DNA of 64,000 nucleotides from contig NC_083610.1 of NCBI RefSeq assembly GCF_029168945.1, positions 77,119,580-77,183,579 of the forward strand. The letters run 5' to 3'. A program made the position numbers and the translations under genes. The stretch comes from Cannabis sativa. Lineage: Eukaryota; Streptophyta; Magnoliopsida; Rosales; Cannabaceae. The notes beneath the pieces are model-generated. The model was given only the letters and a program-made list of their open reading frames with translations. It was not told the origin of the DNA and made no database searches. Positions 11,904 to 23,804 of the stretch are shown here, one piece after another (positions within the stretch are counted from its first letter, which is position 1; each line of letters starts with the position of its first letter).

Positions 11904-13289
11904 AGTTCTAGATTTTTTCTAATACAACTTAAATTAGATATTTTTTTTTTTCAAATTTTGTGAAAAAGATACTTAGTCAAATAAGATATTTTCTAGATAG
12001 TTATTTCTAGACTACTTATTATTTCTAATATTAAATAGGAAAATATTATACATTGTGAAATTAATTATTTAAATAATTAATTTTGGTACAATTTATTTTA
12101 AGTATATTTTTTCCTAGTATTAAACTAGAGATTAATAATTAAGCCTTCTCTACACTTAATTATTTATTTCTTGAATTTAATACATTTAATTAATTTGAAA
12201 ATTAAATATCTAAGTTGATTTTCATCATGATACTTAAATATTTCTTTTTCATGACACTTAATTAAATAGAAAATTATTTTTAGTTGAAATTTATTTTTTT
12301 TCAAATAAATTTAAATAATTTTCAAAATATATTTTTTCTTTATTTTATTAATCAAATTTCGAAATTGCATTTATTAAATGCTGGAATTTCGAATTTTATT
12401 TGAAAAATAGATTAAAGTTGTAAATTATTTATTTTAATTTTGGACCAACTTAAATCAATGATTTTTTCATTTAATGATTAATTAAAATAAATGAAGTAAA
12501 ATATATTTTTCTTTATTTTATTAATCAATTTTCGAAATTGCATTTCATAATGCAAGATGATTTTGAATTTATCTTGAAAAATAGATTAAGTTGTAAATTA
12601 ATTATTTATTTTAATTAATTCTTGGATCAACTTAAATCAATGATTTTTTCATTTATTGATTAATTTAAAATAAATTGAATTAAAGTATATTATTAGAAAT
12701 TGAATTAATTAATCTAGATAGATGATATTTTTGCTTGAAGTATTTTTCTAGTGTATTTAATTAAATAGAAAATTAATATTTAAGTTGATTTTCATCATCA
12801 TACTTAAATATTTGAAATTTTTCTTATATATTTAATTAAATAGGAAAATTATATTTTTTTGTTGTAAATTAATTTTATTAATTAATTTTGGGCCAACATT
12901 AAATTAGAATAATTTTTCCAGGATTAATTTTTTATTTTAACATGCATTTTTGAAAATTGTGTCCTTGAATACTTTAATTTTTCGAAATGCAATATATATT
13001 TATAGAAAATTAAATTTGAGCTGTAAATTAATTTAAATTAATTTTGTAACAACTTAAATTGAATATTTTTCTAAATATTTATTGGAAATTATTACTAAGA
13101 TGAAAATAATTCATGTTATTTTCAAATCCATCTAAGTAAAATTTATAAATATTAAATTAAAATTTATATTTAGAATTTTTCATTCTAAATTGGAAATTTT
13201 AAATAAATATATATTTAAAATAAATAGAATCAAAGAAAATACAACTCAGTTTAAATAATGAGCTTGATTATTATTAAGATATTCGATCT
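11904..13289 (+). other. Interior of element B after the C insertion, no ORF
   Basis: AT-rich with short recurring phrases such as GATTTTTTCATTTA and TTTTCGAAATTGCATTTC (twice, near 12350 and 12535), suggesting slippage or local duplication. No reading frame and no domain seen. Confidence 0.5.
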
Positions 13290-14150
13290 CCATTGTTGGT
13301 CTTACAAAAGTTAAATGTTTTCAATATAACCTCGAGACGCTAGACTTCGTCCCCCTATGGATGGTTATTCGTTGAACGTATTTAACACCGTAAGATCTCA
13401 TTTGATAAGTGTTTTGTAAGTTTTCGTCTCTATTAGACTCTCCCCTACGGTGACTACTTAGAGATAAACTTATGAAACATGAAACAATGGTGGAAGCTCA
13501 TAAAATGAGAATAACCTTGACTCTCGCCTACCGGGACAACGTTGGATTCTTATTTTGATCGAATAAAAGGTTGCTAGAATGGTTACTATTTTAGATGAGC
13601 TGACAACTCTATTCAATGAATGATACTTTGACTCTCGCCTACCGGGACACTGTATCAGTTTGTTGGAAACCTTGGAAATCATTTAGGATTGTATGTTTTA
13701 GTATTTTCACTAGTCATTCCTACTTGCTATATGTTTAATAATTTCTGAATTGTGTATGAATGTATATTGAACCATGTTATTTTCTGTTATTAAGTTGTAG
13801 TTTAATTTCGAATCTTCATTGTTGGTCTAACATGTTTGTTTTTCTAATGAGATAAATCCCTAATGGATTTTCACCATTAGACATACAAAATAATGTTAGA
13901 TCTCGAAAGATAAATATTGTATATGCGACATCTAGTTGTTCATCAATTGATGACATCTTAGACTAGTATTTTTACGATATGAAACAAGAAGATTGTATAA
14001 ATAAGATTACTTTGACATTCGCTAATCGAAGCATCGTTGGATTCTTATTTATAAACGAAATTATCCTAATTCCTCTTAGCTTATTCATTTCGAAAAGCTC
14101 AATAACATATCATTGGATGAACAGTCTATAAATCATTTCATGTCATTCTA
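13290..14150 (+). repeat. Diverged internal duplication in element B
   Basis: The phrase CATTGTTGGTCT occurs at about 13291 and 13818. ATGAAACAA, then TTGAC(T/A)(C/T)TCGC(C/T), then CGTTGGATTCTTATTT recur in the same order in both halves (about 13478-13550 and 13978-14050). A further copy of TTGACTCTCGCCTACCGGGAC lies at about 13629. The two halves are offset by roughly 500-530 bp and clearly diverged. They lie just upstream of the decayed Copia pol, where gag would be. No frame is open. Confidence 0.6.
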
Positions 14151-14539
14151 TATTTTCTCTTAAGAAATTAAATGACGCATATGATTATAATCCCGAAATT
14201 CTATTTCCAATTGATATAAATCCTCAATCTTAGAAATCTCCTACTTGTATGGGCAAATCTGACTTAAAGTTTAAAATAGTAGTGGTGGTCCAAGATAGAA
14301 TTACTCATTATATTTGGTATAAATTTTAAGTCTTTGACTTTAATTTTAGATTCCAAATAGAAATTTTCTTATATTTCTAATTCCAGATACAATACAGTTA
14401 CACTTTCTCAAGTGTTTAATATCCATCTTTTATTAATGGATTCAAACTGTATGGAATATGAGTTAGGTATTCTGTGACCAGGATCCACTTGCACTATTCT
14501 AAGAATTCTTTTATAAACCTAAGTCATCAAAAGACACTA

Positions 14540-16440
14540 CCACATTTTTTTTAATCTATGGCATTTGTATCTTGTTCATAGTGGATTTGACAAGATCAAT
14601 CTCTGCAAAGAGTTAATATGGCTATATTCACTGAAAGTAGTTCATCTCATTCGCAGATGGATGTACATTCAGGGGTGGATATGAGTTTTTCATTGTATTC
14701 TTAAAACGATCACTCTAGATTATACCTTATGCAAAGAAATTTGAAATGTTTGAAAATTTTCATTAATTTCTAGCAATGGTTAAAACCATTAAAGTAAGTG
14801 GTTAAAGATCTTGCGAACTGATAGGGGTGGAGAAATAGTTAGTAGATATGCAGTTCAAAGATCATTAATTTGATTTTTGAATTATATCCAAACTTACCTC
14901 CCCATAAATTTCGAGTTGCATGTTGATGATTAGTTACTAGTCGTTGCCTAATTCCTTCTATGGTAATACAATTTCAGAATGATGTAATGGTTGTATACTT
15001 AATGTAAATCATTACTAGATTCATGGATGACCTAATCAAAATCTTAAGAAAAGCTAGAACTGTTAACCATGGTTTGTTAGCTGTTCTAAGTGATTAGGGG
15101 TGGACCATCCCATTGTCAATAGATAAGAAAGTGTTTGTTCAAACAAATACTACTTTTCTAAGATAATGACTAAGTCTGAAAACAAGTAGAAAATAAAGGA
15201 GATATTTATTTCTTGATTCCAAAAGTGTTCTATCATCTTATATAACATATGATGATCCCACTGCCTCTGTTGTCTTGTCACAACCGAAGAGATCAATACC
15301 ATTTATTTGTCTTCGACATAATTCACGGTACCTTGTCGTAGTGGAAGAGTTTCTAGGAACTCACCTTCTCATGACTTGGGAGACACTAGTGATTAAAATC
15401 CATTGTGAGTTTAAACAAGTAATGGATTGTCAAGATAAGAAACTAAGAAGAAAGCCAAAAGAACTATGGTTTAATCCAGTCACATGGAATAACCTAAAGT
15501 TTTCTATTACAAGGATATAAAAGGAAATTTTCGTTTATAAGTCTATTCACTGGACTTAACAAAACTTCCTGTTCCTAGTATTATAGGTTTGAGTTTATCT
15601 AAACCTATGGCTTGTGGTATACCTGGGAATTACTTACTCTATTGCAAGCAACTTATTTTAGTAAGATGCTGAAGCATTTTCTTTCTAATGGCAATCTATA
15701 GAAGCTTCACAACTTCTTAGGTATAGATTTTATTTATCTAAGGAAAAGTCTCAACTATTCCAGAAAAGATAAAGCCATTCTTAAATCAACAGTGAGAGGT
15801 CTTAGACATGCTTTAGTATGCCTTAGACCAGACACCTGCTGTTGAGTGGGAGTAATGAGTAGGTATCAGATTAATCCAGGAGAAGAACATTGGAAGACAA
15901 TCAAGTAAATCCTAAGATTAAGAAGAAGAACTATATGTTAGTCTATAAGGGTGTGTTTAAAACTCTTAGACTACACCATATCAGATTTCGAAATTTGCCT
16001 TTGTGCTAGAAAATCTTTCTGATAAGATGGTGGTTACTCTGGGGGTGGAATAGTGATTTTGGAGAAGTGTAAAAACCTATCTGAAGTCTCTAGGTCTACC
16101 AGGAAGGGACTGAATGTTAAAGTTACAAGAAAGGTACTTATTCAGTCTAAGGAAAATTCTATACATTTTTGGCACCATTCTAAATTGCCTAAACTACTAG
16201 TGTTAATTTCCTGATTAACCAAAAGTAGTTGCCAAAAGTATAGAATCCAGTATCCCAAGAGAGTAGACATATAGAGAGGAATTTCACATTATCAATGATT
16301 TTGTGATTAAGGAAGAGTAATGGTGGAGAAAAGGTTGTGTTTAATTCAACCTTTCAGATCCTATTACGAGGAGTTTACTACTACTACACTTGATTTGTAT
16401 ATCGAGGTGTTGAGATTATTTGAAACGCACTTTTTGTTTT
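14540..16440 (+). pseudogene. Decayed Copia pol of element B
   Basis: No long frame survives, but domain scraps appear in the right order when frames are switched. A GAG-pre-integrase motif reads NLWHLYLVHSGFDKINL near 14550. An integrase core scrap reads LRTDRGGE near 14812. The RT/RNase H linker reads MSRYQINPGEEHWKTIK near 15850, followed by LVYKG. The sequence ends at the purine tract GGGCAAGTGGGAGT (16447-16460) immediately before the 3' LTR. The MSRYQ(x)NPG(x)xHW motif is typical of Copia elements of the Tork/Angela type. Multiple stops and indels make it non-functional. Confidence 0.8.
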
Positions 16441-16461
16441 ATATTAGGGCAAGTGGGAGTT

Positions 16462-17866
16462 TGTTGGGTTTTATGCCCTAAATAAAACTCATTTCAATAT
16501 AATCAGATTTACTTATTAATATATAGATCAGAAATAACATTTAATGTTGCATGGTTCACATGATTTATTTCATGATTATAATGTATAAATTCATCTGAAA
16601 TCCTTTTCACATACTTGATCATGTTTATTGTGCTGTCAACACATTGGAAAGTAAACATGACTATGTGAATAAAGTTTCCTAGATTTATCAGACATAGGGT
16701 TTTACTGATATGATAATCTACAACAGAGTTTACTTGCATTTGGAGAAATGCTATGTTCTTTCCAGAGCATTGGTTAAAGTAAAGCTCAGGTTGGATGCAT
16801 GGAGTATGCATCGGAAGGGACCGATATTGAACTTTGACTTAGATTTATTAAACTTACCGTAATATCTATTCAAGTCAATATCGCCTAGTTGATCCTAGAT
16901 CAAATGTTCTTAATCCTGTTATGATTAGGCTCAATCTTGAAAGGCTATTCGTGTTCTTTGATTTGTTAGTTAAGCCTACTTTTAGGTCAGGGTGATACGT
17001 ACATTTTGGGAACACGGTAGTGCAATTGAGTGGGAGCGCTATCATAAACATGGAATCTATAGCTTCTATCTGGCGAATAGTAAGCAAAGGATGATCTCCT
17101 TCGAGCTTGACCAAACGAACATAAATGGTGGAGTACTCATTTCACATAAGCTGAAATATCATTTATACGGGGTCAAGTGTTTTAAGGAATAAATACATTG
17201 TAGGGTGTTACGGTAATCTAATCCCTTTACAGTGTAGATCATTCATATAGAGGATCATTGATCAAATTAGGATTATAACAATGGATAACTAATGATGCGT
17301 CTATATGGTGGAACATATAGAGCATTCTATATACTGAGAGTGCAATTCTAAGTTCTATGCGTGGATTCAACGAAGAATTAATAAGTTAGTGAATTTTAAT
17401 GCTAAGTTCTTGATCTACTTATTGGAAGCTCGGTTATATAGACCCATGGTCCCCGCACTAGTTGAGATAATATTGCTTCTAAGACTCATGTAATTAGTTT
17501 TGATTAATCAATTATAATTCACAAATTAGACTATGTCATTTGTGAAATTTTCACTAAGTAAGGGCGAAATTGTAAAGAAAGAGTTATAGTGAGGAAGATC
17601 GTGAAGAAAGATCATCAGCAAAGGAGATTCAGCATCAAGGATTCAGAGAAAGAGATCCAAGTTCAGATCTTGATAATACTCTGCTACAGAAAGGATACAA
17701 GGGTTAGAGATCTGAATGGAAGGAGTCATTTAATTCCGCTGCACCCAATGTAAGGTTACTTAAACTTTATATGTGTTTAATTTATCGTTTTAGAAAGTTC
17801 TTATTTAGGATGTTAATAAACATACTTGTGAGTAGATCTAAGATCCTGGTAAAATAAATTCCAACA
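16462..17866 (+). repeat. 3' LTR of element B, internally deleted
   Basis: Starts TGTTGGGTTTTATGCCC, ends AATTCCAACA, 1405 bp. Compared with the 5' LTR it lacks 489 bp: GAGTTATA (5' LTR 3199-3206) is joined directly to GTGAGGAAGATC (5' LTR from 3696). The three bases ATA are shared at both breakpoints. The missing part contains the TATA box and leader. Confidence 0.92.
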
Positions 17867-17871
17867 TTTAT

Positions 17872-19556
17872 TGTGTTGTCAACACAATGGAAAGTAAACA
17901 TGACTATGTGAATAAAGGATTCCTAGATTTATCAGAACACTGGGTTTTACTGATATGACAATCTACAACAGAGTTTACTTGCATTTGGAAAAATGCTATG
18001 TTCTTTCCAGAACATTGGTTAAAGTAAAGCTCAGGTTGGATGCATGGAGTATGCATTGGAATGGACCGATATTGAACTTTGAAATAGATTTATAAAACTT
18101 ACCGTAATATCTATTCAATTCAATATCACTAAGTTGATCCTAGATCAAATGATCTAAATCCTGATATGGTTAGGTTCAATCTCAAGAGTATTATTCGTGT
18201 TCTTTGATTTGTTAGTTAAGCCTACTTTTGGGTCAGGGTGATACGTACATTTTGGGAACACGGTAGTGCAATTGAGTGGGAGCGCTAACATAAGTATGGA
18301 ATCTATAGCTTCTATCTGGCGAATAGTAAGCAAAGGATGATTTCCTTCGAGCTTAACCAAACGAAGATAAATGGTGGAGTACTCATTTCACTTAGCTGAA
18401 ATATCATTTATACAGGGTTAAGTGTTTTAAGGATAAAATACATTGTAGGGTGTTGCGGTAATTAAATCCTTTTACAATGTAAATCATCCATATAGAGGAT
18501 CATTAATCAAATTAGGATTATAACAATGGATAACTAATGATGTGTCTATATGGTGGAACATATAGAGCATTCTATATAACTGAGAGTGCAATTCTAAGTT
18601 CTATGCGTCGATTCAACGAAGAATTAATAAGTCAGTGAATTTAAGTAGTAAATTCTTGATCTGCTTATTGGAAGCTCGGATATATAGACCCATGGTCCCC
18701 CTACTAGTTGAGACAATATTACTTGTAAGACTCATTTAATTGATTTTAATTACTCAATTATAATTCTCAAGTTAGACTGTGTCTATTTGAGAATTTATCA
18801 CTTATTAAGGGCAAAACAGTAAATAGAGAATTTGAAGGGCATATTTATTAATTGGGAAACTTTAATTGGTTTTATTATTAATAAATAAATGACAATATAT
18901 TATTTGATAATTAATTTTAATTATTAAATAATTAGATTTGACATTTATGTGGTTGAATAAAGGAATTGGCAGTTTTTGACAAAATAGGAAACTAGCAATG
19001 TAGGAAAAGGAAAGTTGGAAAAGTGGAAAGCCTTGTTTCCACAATGCCTAGGCCGGCCACTTTTCTTCCCTTTTCCCATTGATTTTTCAATTTTTAATGC
19101 CAAGTAATTCAACCATAGCCCTAGGTGGTCTTCTATAAATAGAAGGTAAAGGCTTCAGTTTTTGTAACACTTTTGATAGAATTTTCTCTCACACAAAAAC
19201 TCTGCTCAAACCGCCACTCTCTCTCTCTCTACCTTCTCTGTTTTCGAAATTCTCTAAGTGATAGAGTAGTGCCCACACACATCAAGTAATACCTCAATCA
19301 TAGTGAGGAAGGCTGTGTAGAATTCAGATTTAACAAAGAAGGACATTCGGGCTCAGATCTTGATTATACTCTGCGACAGAAAGGAATCAAGGGTTAGAGA
19401 TCTGAGTGGGAGGAGACATATATTCCGCTGCACCCAATGTAAGATTTCTCTTACTTTTATGTGTTTAATTTTCTATCGTTTTAGAAGTTCATATTTAGGT
19501 TGTTAAATCAACATACTTGTGAGTAGATCTAAGTTCCTGGTAAAATAATTCCAACA
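17872..19556 (+). mobile_element. Solo LTR 'A', 3' portion
   Basis: Continuation of the LTR begun at 1901. It carries the family landmarks GAGTGGGAGCGCTA, CCCATGGTCCCC, a TATA box (19134-19143), a CT-rich leader with CTCTCTCTCTCT near 19213, and the end AATTCCAACA. It is more diverged from the B LTRs than they are from each other. The coding frame of the Tat integrase resumes immediately after it. Confidence 0.88.
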
Positions 19557-19797
19557 GGTTGCTCAGCATTTCAACAAAAACATCCGAGCACAAACATTCA
19601 AGGAGGGTGATTGGGTGTTCCGTCGAGTATTTCAAAACACCAAAGAAGCAGGAGCTAGTAAGTTGGGCCCCAACTGGGAAGGCCCCTATAAGATTACTAA
19701 AGTAATAGGACAAGGGGCATATCGACTTCAAGCAGAGGATGGTCGAGAAATAGGCAACAGCTGTAATGCCACTCATCTAAAACAGTATCATTTCTAA
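19557..19797 (+). pseudogene. Tat-type gypsy integrase, C-terminal half
   Basis: Continues the frame broken at 1900: AQHFNKNIRAQTFKEGDWV, then KLGPNWEGPYKITKVIGQGAY and RLQAEDGREI, ending HLKQYHF with a TAA stop at 19795-19797. This is the usual C-terminal SH3-like region of gypsy integrases (GPNWEGPY..., LRxxDG). The frame is open from the junction to the stop. Confidence 0.88.
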
Positions 19798-20614
19798 CTC
19801 AACCTTTTCTTTTTGTATTATATTTTCTATGAATAATATACTGACTTAGCATTGCCGTCGACTCCCTCCCAATCACACAGATGAGGAAATCCTTCGAAAT
19901 CTATAATTGACAAACTAGAGATCATTCCTAATCATAAGCGCACAAGTCGTGAGCACTAATCAAATGGGTCCAGTAGACTATCAGACTCAAATCAAATCAT
20001 GAGGAAGCTAGGTCACGAAAAAAAAAATTGTAATGTATTCGACACTTTACGCTTTTTCTATTTCTTTTATCTTAATCACTCTACTGACTTAAGCATCGGA
20101 GAGTCGACGGCTCTGCCATCGACTACCTTTCCAAGTACAACTTATCAAGTCAACAATTTGAGGATCACGAGGCTACACCTCCCAATGGTTCCTGGTTCCT
20201 GTGTGAGAGTTTGACTATGACATGCTTCGTCACCCACACTCAAACTAGGGAATAAGTAAGAGACGTCATCGAAGTGGAAGCAATCAACAAATCTTGCGTA
20301 AGATATTTAGAGTCTCAATCACCTTCAACTTGTTGACAATGGTTTATGATGCTACACAGTACGCTCAATTCTAAATTTAACTTGTTTAATACCAAATTTC
20401 TTAAAATTTCTATGTTGATCAGTTACTCAATTCCAGCATAAAATAAAAAAGAAACATAAACTCTCATTTAGAACATAAGTGGTAAATGCTTCCTCCAAAA
20501 GTCATCAACCTTTCTAGGCACCACAAACAACTATAAATCACAAAAGGAGACATGTTCGAGTCAATGTCAATATTCAAAACAAAAAAATGTTAAAAGGTTA
20601 AGACACATGAACCA
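19798..20614 (+). other. 3' non-coding region of the Tat element
   Basis: Contains two related phrases, CTGACTTAGCATTGCCGTCGAC (about 19842) and CTGACTTAAGCATCGGAGAG (about 20084), each next to GTCGAC or GTCGACGG. No ORF. It separates the sense integrase from the 3' end of the antisense gene. Confidence 0.5.
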
Positions 20615-21103
20615 CTAAGCATAATGTAAAACAAAACTAAGCATTTGCCGTGGTTCTTCACATTCATTCGTAGTACCAAGGTCAAGTATCTCGGCAGTTG
20701 CTTCCTCAATAAAAGTATATTCAAGTTGCTCAATCCTCTCACCATCAACATCCAAACCCATGTGGGCACGATAAGTTTCAATTTCACCAGCCACATCCCA
20801 ATCTTCATTCTTTCCATCCTGGTACTCGATCATTAGTTCCCCACGAGTCTTCATAACAGTAGTCAATGCAACTTGTTCTGCCTCGCAAGCAATGTCCTCT
20901 GTCCTTTTCTTCTCATCAATCAACTCTTTCTTCACCTCCTCAAGCTCACCCTTCAAAGATTTAATGGTTTCTTCAAGTTCACGCTCTTTTTCTACATACT
21001 TTCCATTCTCAAATTTTAGGAAAGCATTATCAACAGTTAATTTTTTGTTCTTCTTCTCCAACGCATGATAGTTTTCCCAAATGAACAACATGGCTTGAAG
21101 AAT

Positions 21104-21184
21104 CTACAAACATTATAATCAAGTTTTAATAACTAAAGAAAAATAATCAATCACAGTTTACATTACAATCAATAATGACCTTAC
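21104..21184 (-). other. Intron 2 of the Tat antisense gene
   Basis: 81 bp, minus strand, donor AAG|GTAAGG and acceptor TTTGTAG|ATTC. Joins ...GVADVYK to ILQAMLFIWEN without a frame change. Confidence 0.7.
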
Positions 21185-21317
21185 CTTGTAAACATCAGCC
21201 ACTCCGTTGTTGGCAACCCCAATCGGACAAAGCTTAATCATTCGTGCTCGATTAGTGAGATGGAGAATTCCATCTACATGCCTTTCAATCAACGAAGGGT
21301 TAGAACAGACCGATACA

Positions 21318-23216
21318 TGTTAGGTTTTATGCCCTAAATAAAACTCCATTTCAATGTAATCTATTTTATTCAACATCAATAAAGAAACAGAAGTATTTTT
21401 CATTCATTTGTGTATGTTTTGGTTCACTTTATCAATTGCTTGTCTATTTGATTTATAAATTCATCTTAAACCCTTTTCACATACTTGATCATGTTTATTG
21501 TGTTGTCATCACATTGGAAAGTAAACATGACTATGTGAATAAAGTTTCCTAGATTTATCAGACACAGGGTTTTACTGATATGATAATCTACAACAAGAGT
21601 TTACTTGTATTTAGAGAAATACTATGTTCTTTCCAGAACATTGGTTAAAGTAAAGCTCAGGTTGGATGCATGGAGTATGCATCGGAAGGGACCGATATTG
21701 AACTTTGACTTAGATTTAACTAAACTTACCGTAAAATCTATTCAAGTCAATATCGCCAAGTTGATCCTAGATCAAATGATCTTAATCCTGTTATGATTAG
21801 GCTCAATCTCAAGAGGCTATTCGTGTTCCTTGAATTGTTAGTTAAGCCTAGTTTTAGGTCAGGGTGATACGTACTTTTTGGGAACACGGTAGTGCAATTG
21901 AGTGGGAGCGCTAGCATAAACATGGAATCTATAGCTTCTATCTGGTGAATAGTAAGCAAAGGATGATCTCCTTCGAGCTTGACCAAATGAAAATAAATGG
22001 TGGAGATCTCATTTCACATAAGCTGAAATATCATTTATACGTGGTCAAGTGTTTTAGGGATAAAATACATAGTAGGGTGTTACGGTAATCTAATCCCTTT
22101 ACAGTGTAGATCATTCATATAGAGGATCATTGATCAAATTAGGATTATAACAATGGATAACTAATGACGTGTCTATATGGTGGAACATATAGAGCATTCT
22201 ATATACTGAGAGTGCAATTCTAAGTTCTATGCGTGGATTCAACGAAGAATTAATAAGTTAGTGAATTTTAGTGCTAAATTCTTGATCTACTTATTGGAAG
22301 CTCGGTTATATAGACCCATGGTCCCCGCACTAGTTGAGATAATATTGTTTGTAAGACTCATGTAATTGGTTTTGATTAATCAATTATAATTCACAAATTA
22401 GACTATGTCTATTTGTGAAATTTTCACTAAGTAAGGGCGAAATTGTAAAGAAAGAGTTAATAGGGGCATATTTGTTAATTATGATACTTTGTATGGTTCA
22501 ATTAATAAATATGATAAATGACAATATTATTTAATAATTATTTATAATTATTAAATAGTTAGAATTGGCATTTAAATGGTTGAATTAGGAAATTGGCATT
22601 TTTGAGAAAATCAGATACAAAAGGTGTTAAAATTGCAAAATTGCAAAAAGCAAGGCCCAGTCCACTAAGCCATGGCCGGCCACCTTTGTAGGCTTTTTAA
22701 GTTGATATTTTTATTATTTTAATGCCAAATAATTCAAACCTAACCCTAGTGGAATGCTATAAATAGATAGTGAAGGCTTCAGGAAAATTACACTTCACAC
22801 TTTCTGAATCAGAAAAACCTGAGCCTCCTCTCTCTTCTCTAGCCGCCACTCTCTCTCTCTCTCTTCTTCCTTCATATTTCGAACCTACCTTAGTGATTAG
22901 AGTAGTGCCCACACACAGCAAGCAATACCTCAATCATAGTGAGGAAGATCGTGAAGAAAGATCATCAGCAAAGGAGATTCAGCATCAAGGATTCAGACAA
23001 AGAGATCCAGGTTCAGATCTTGATAATACTCTGCTGCAGAAAGGATTCAAGGGTTAGAGATCTGAACGGAAGGAGTCATTTAATTCTGCTGCACCCAATG
23101 TAAGGTTTCTTAAACTTTATATGTGTTTAATTTATCGTTTTAGAAAATTCTTATTTAGGATGTTAATAAACATACTTGTGAGTAGATCTAAGATCCTGGT
23201 AAAATAAATTCCAACA
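21318..23216 (+). mobile_element. Solo LTR 'E' in the Tat antisense gene
   Basis: 1899 bp, starts TGTTAGGTTTTATGCCC, ends AATTCCAACA, with a perfect five-base duplication ATACA at 21313-21317 and 23217-23221. TATA box at 22758-22767. Same family and orientation as A and B, full length including the segment deleted from the 3' LTR of B. No internal sequence remains, so LTR-LTR recombination has removed it. Confidence 0.92.
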
Positions 23217-23729
23217 ATACAGTGTGAGGGATTCGAAGAACCGTTTCATCAACAACCTCTGGGTCAAGAAAGTTGGCATTCCTCTTGATTGTAGTGCACG
23301 TACCAAGGGAAGATGGAGTCAATGGAACATCAGTGAAGTTACTCTCAGGAACTTGTTTCGACCCTTCAGTCTTTGACTTCTTAGCTGTTGTCAATTTGGC
23401 TCTAGCCATGGCATCACTAGCTTTGGGAATCTTGATCGTCCTCTTTTGGGACATCTTGTTTGCAAACAAGCGTTGCTCTTCAGTCATGTGAGTCAAAATA
23501 GTAAACTTAATTCCAACCTTCTCAAGTTCTCAAGTTAGAAGAAGGATGTGAATGTGTTCAAGGGATTGAAGTTTAAAGATACCTTCTTCTATAACGTCTT
23601 GTGATTGTTGCAACCAATTTTTGGGGAGAAATTTCCTAAAATTACGGTGCTCCTCCTTTATAGATTCAATATCCTCGATAATTCGATCAACAAACTCATT
23701 CGTATTAGGTTGAACCCCGAAGTCAGTAT

Positions 23730-23804
23730 CTGCGCCAAGGACCAAAAAGACATTACTAAAACATACATATCCAACACAATAATAAAACATAATTCAACAC
23801 TCAC
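23730..23804 (-). other. Intron 1 of the Tat antisense gene
   Basis: 75 bp, minus strand, donor TTGA|GTGAGT and acceptor GGCGCAG|ATAC. Joins ...FSWQIL to NTDFGVQPNT in frame; reading straight through hits a stop at once. Confidence 0.7.

Larger units (their letters stand above)
2081..17866 (+). mobile_element. Non-autonomous Copia-type LTR retrotransposon 'B'
   Basis: Complete element with two LTRs (2081-3973 and 16462-17866), a tRNA-Met-type primer site just inside the 5' LTR, a purine-rich tract before the 3' LTR, and a perfect TTTAT duplication on both sides. It is inserted in the LTR of A. Its inside holds only a decayed Copia pol (about 14540-16440), long AT-rich stretches without ORFs, and a younger nested element C (5970-11898). 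Comparing the LTRs by eye I count roughly 14 substitutions over about 1.4 kb of shared sequence, near 99 percent identity. The insertion is therefore recent relative to the heavily mutated interior, which implies movement by enzymes supplied from elsewhere. Confidence 0.9.

Noticed and set aside
15275..15520. 81-codon plus-strand frame
   Set aside because: Lies inside the decayed Copia pol of B. It is part of the pseudogene rather than a separate gene.
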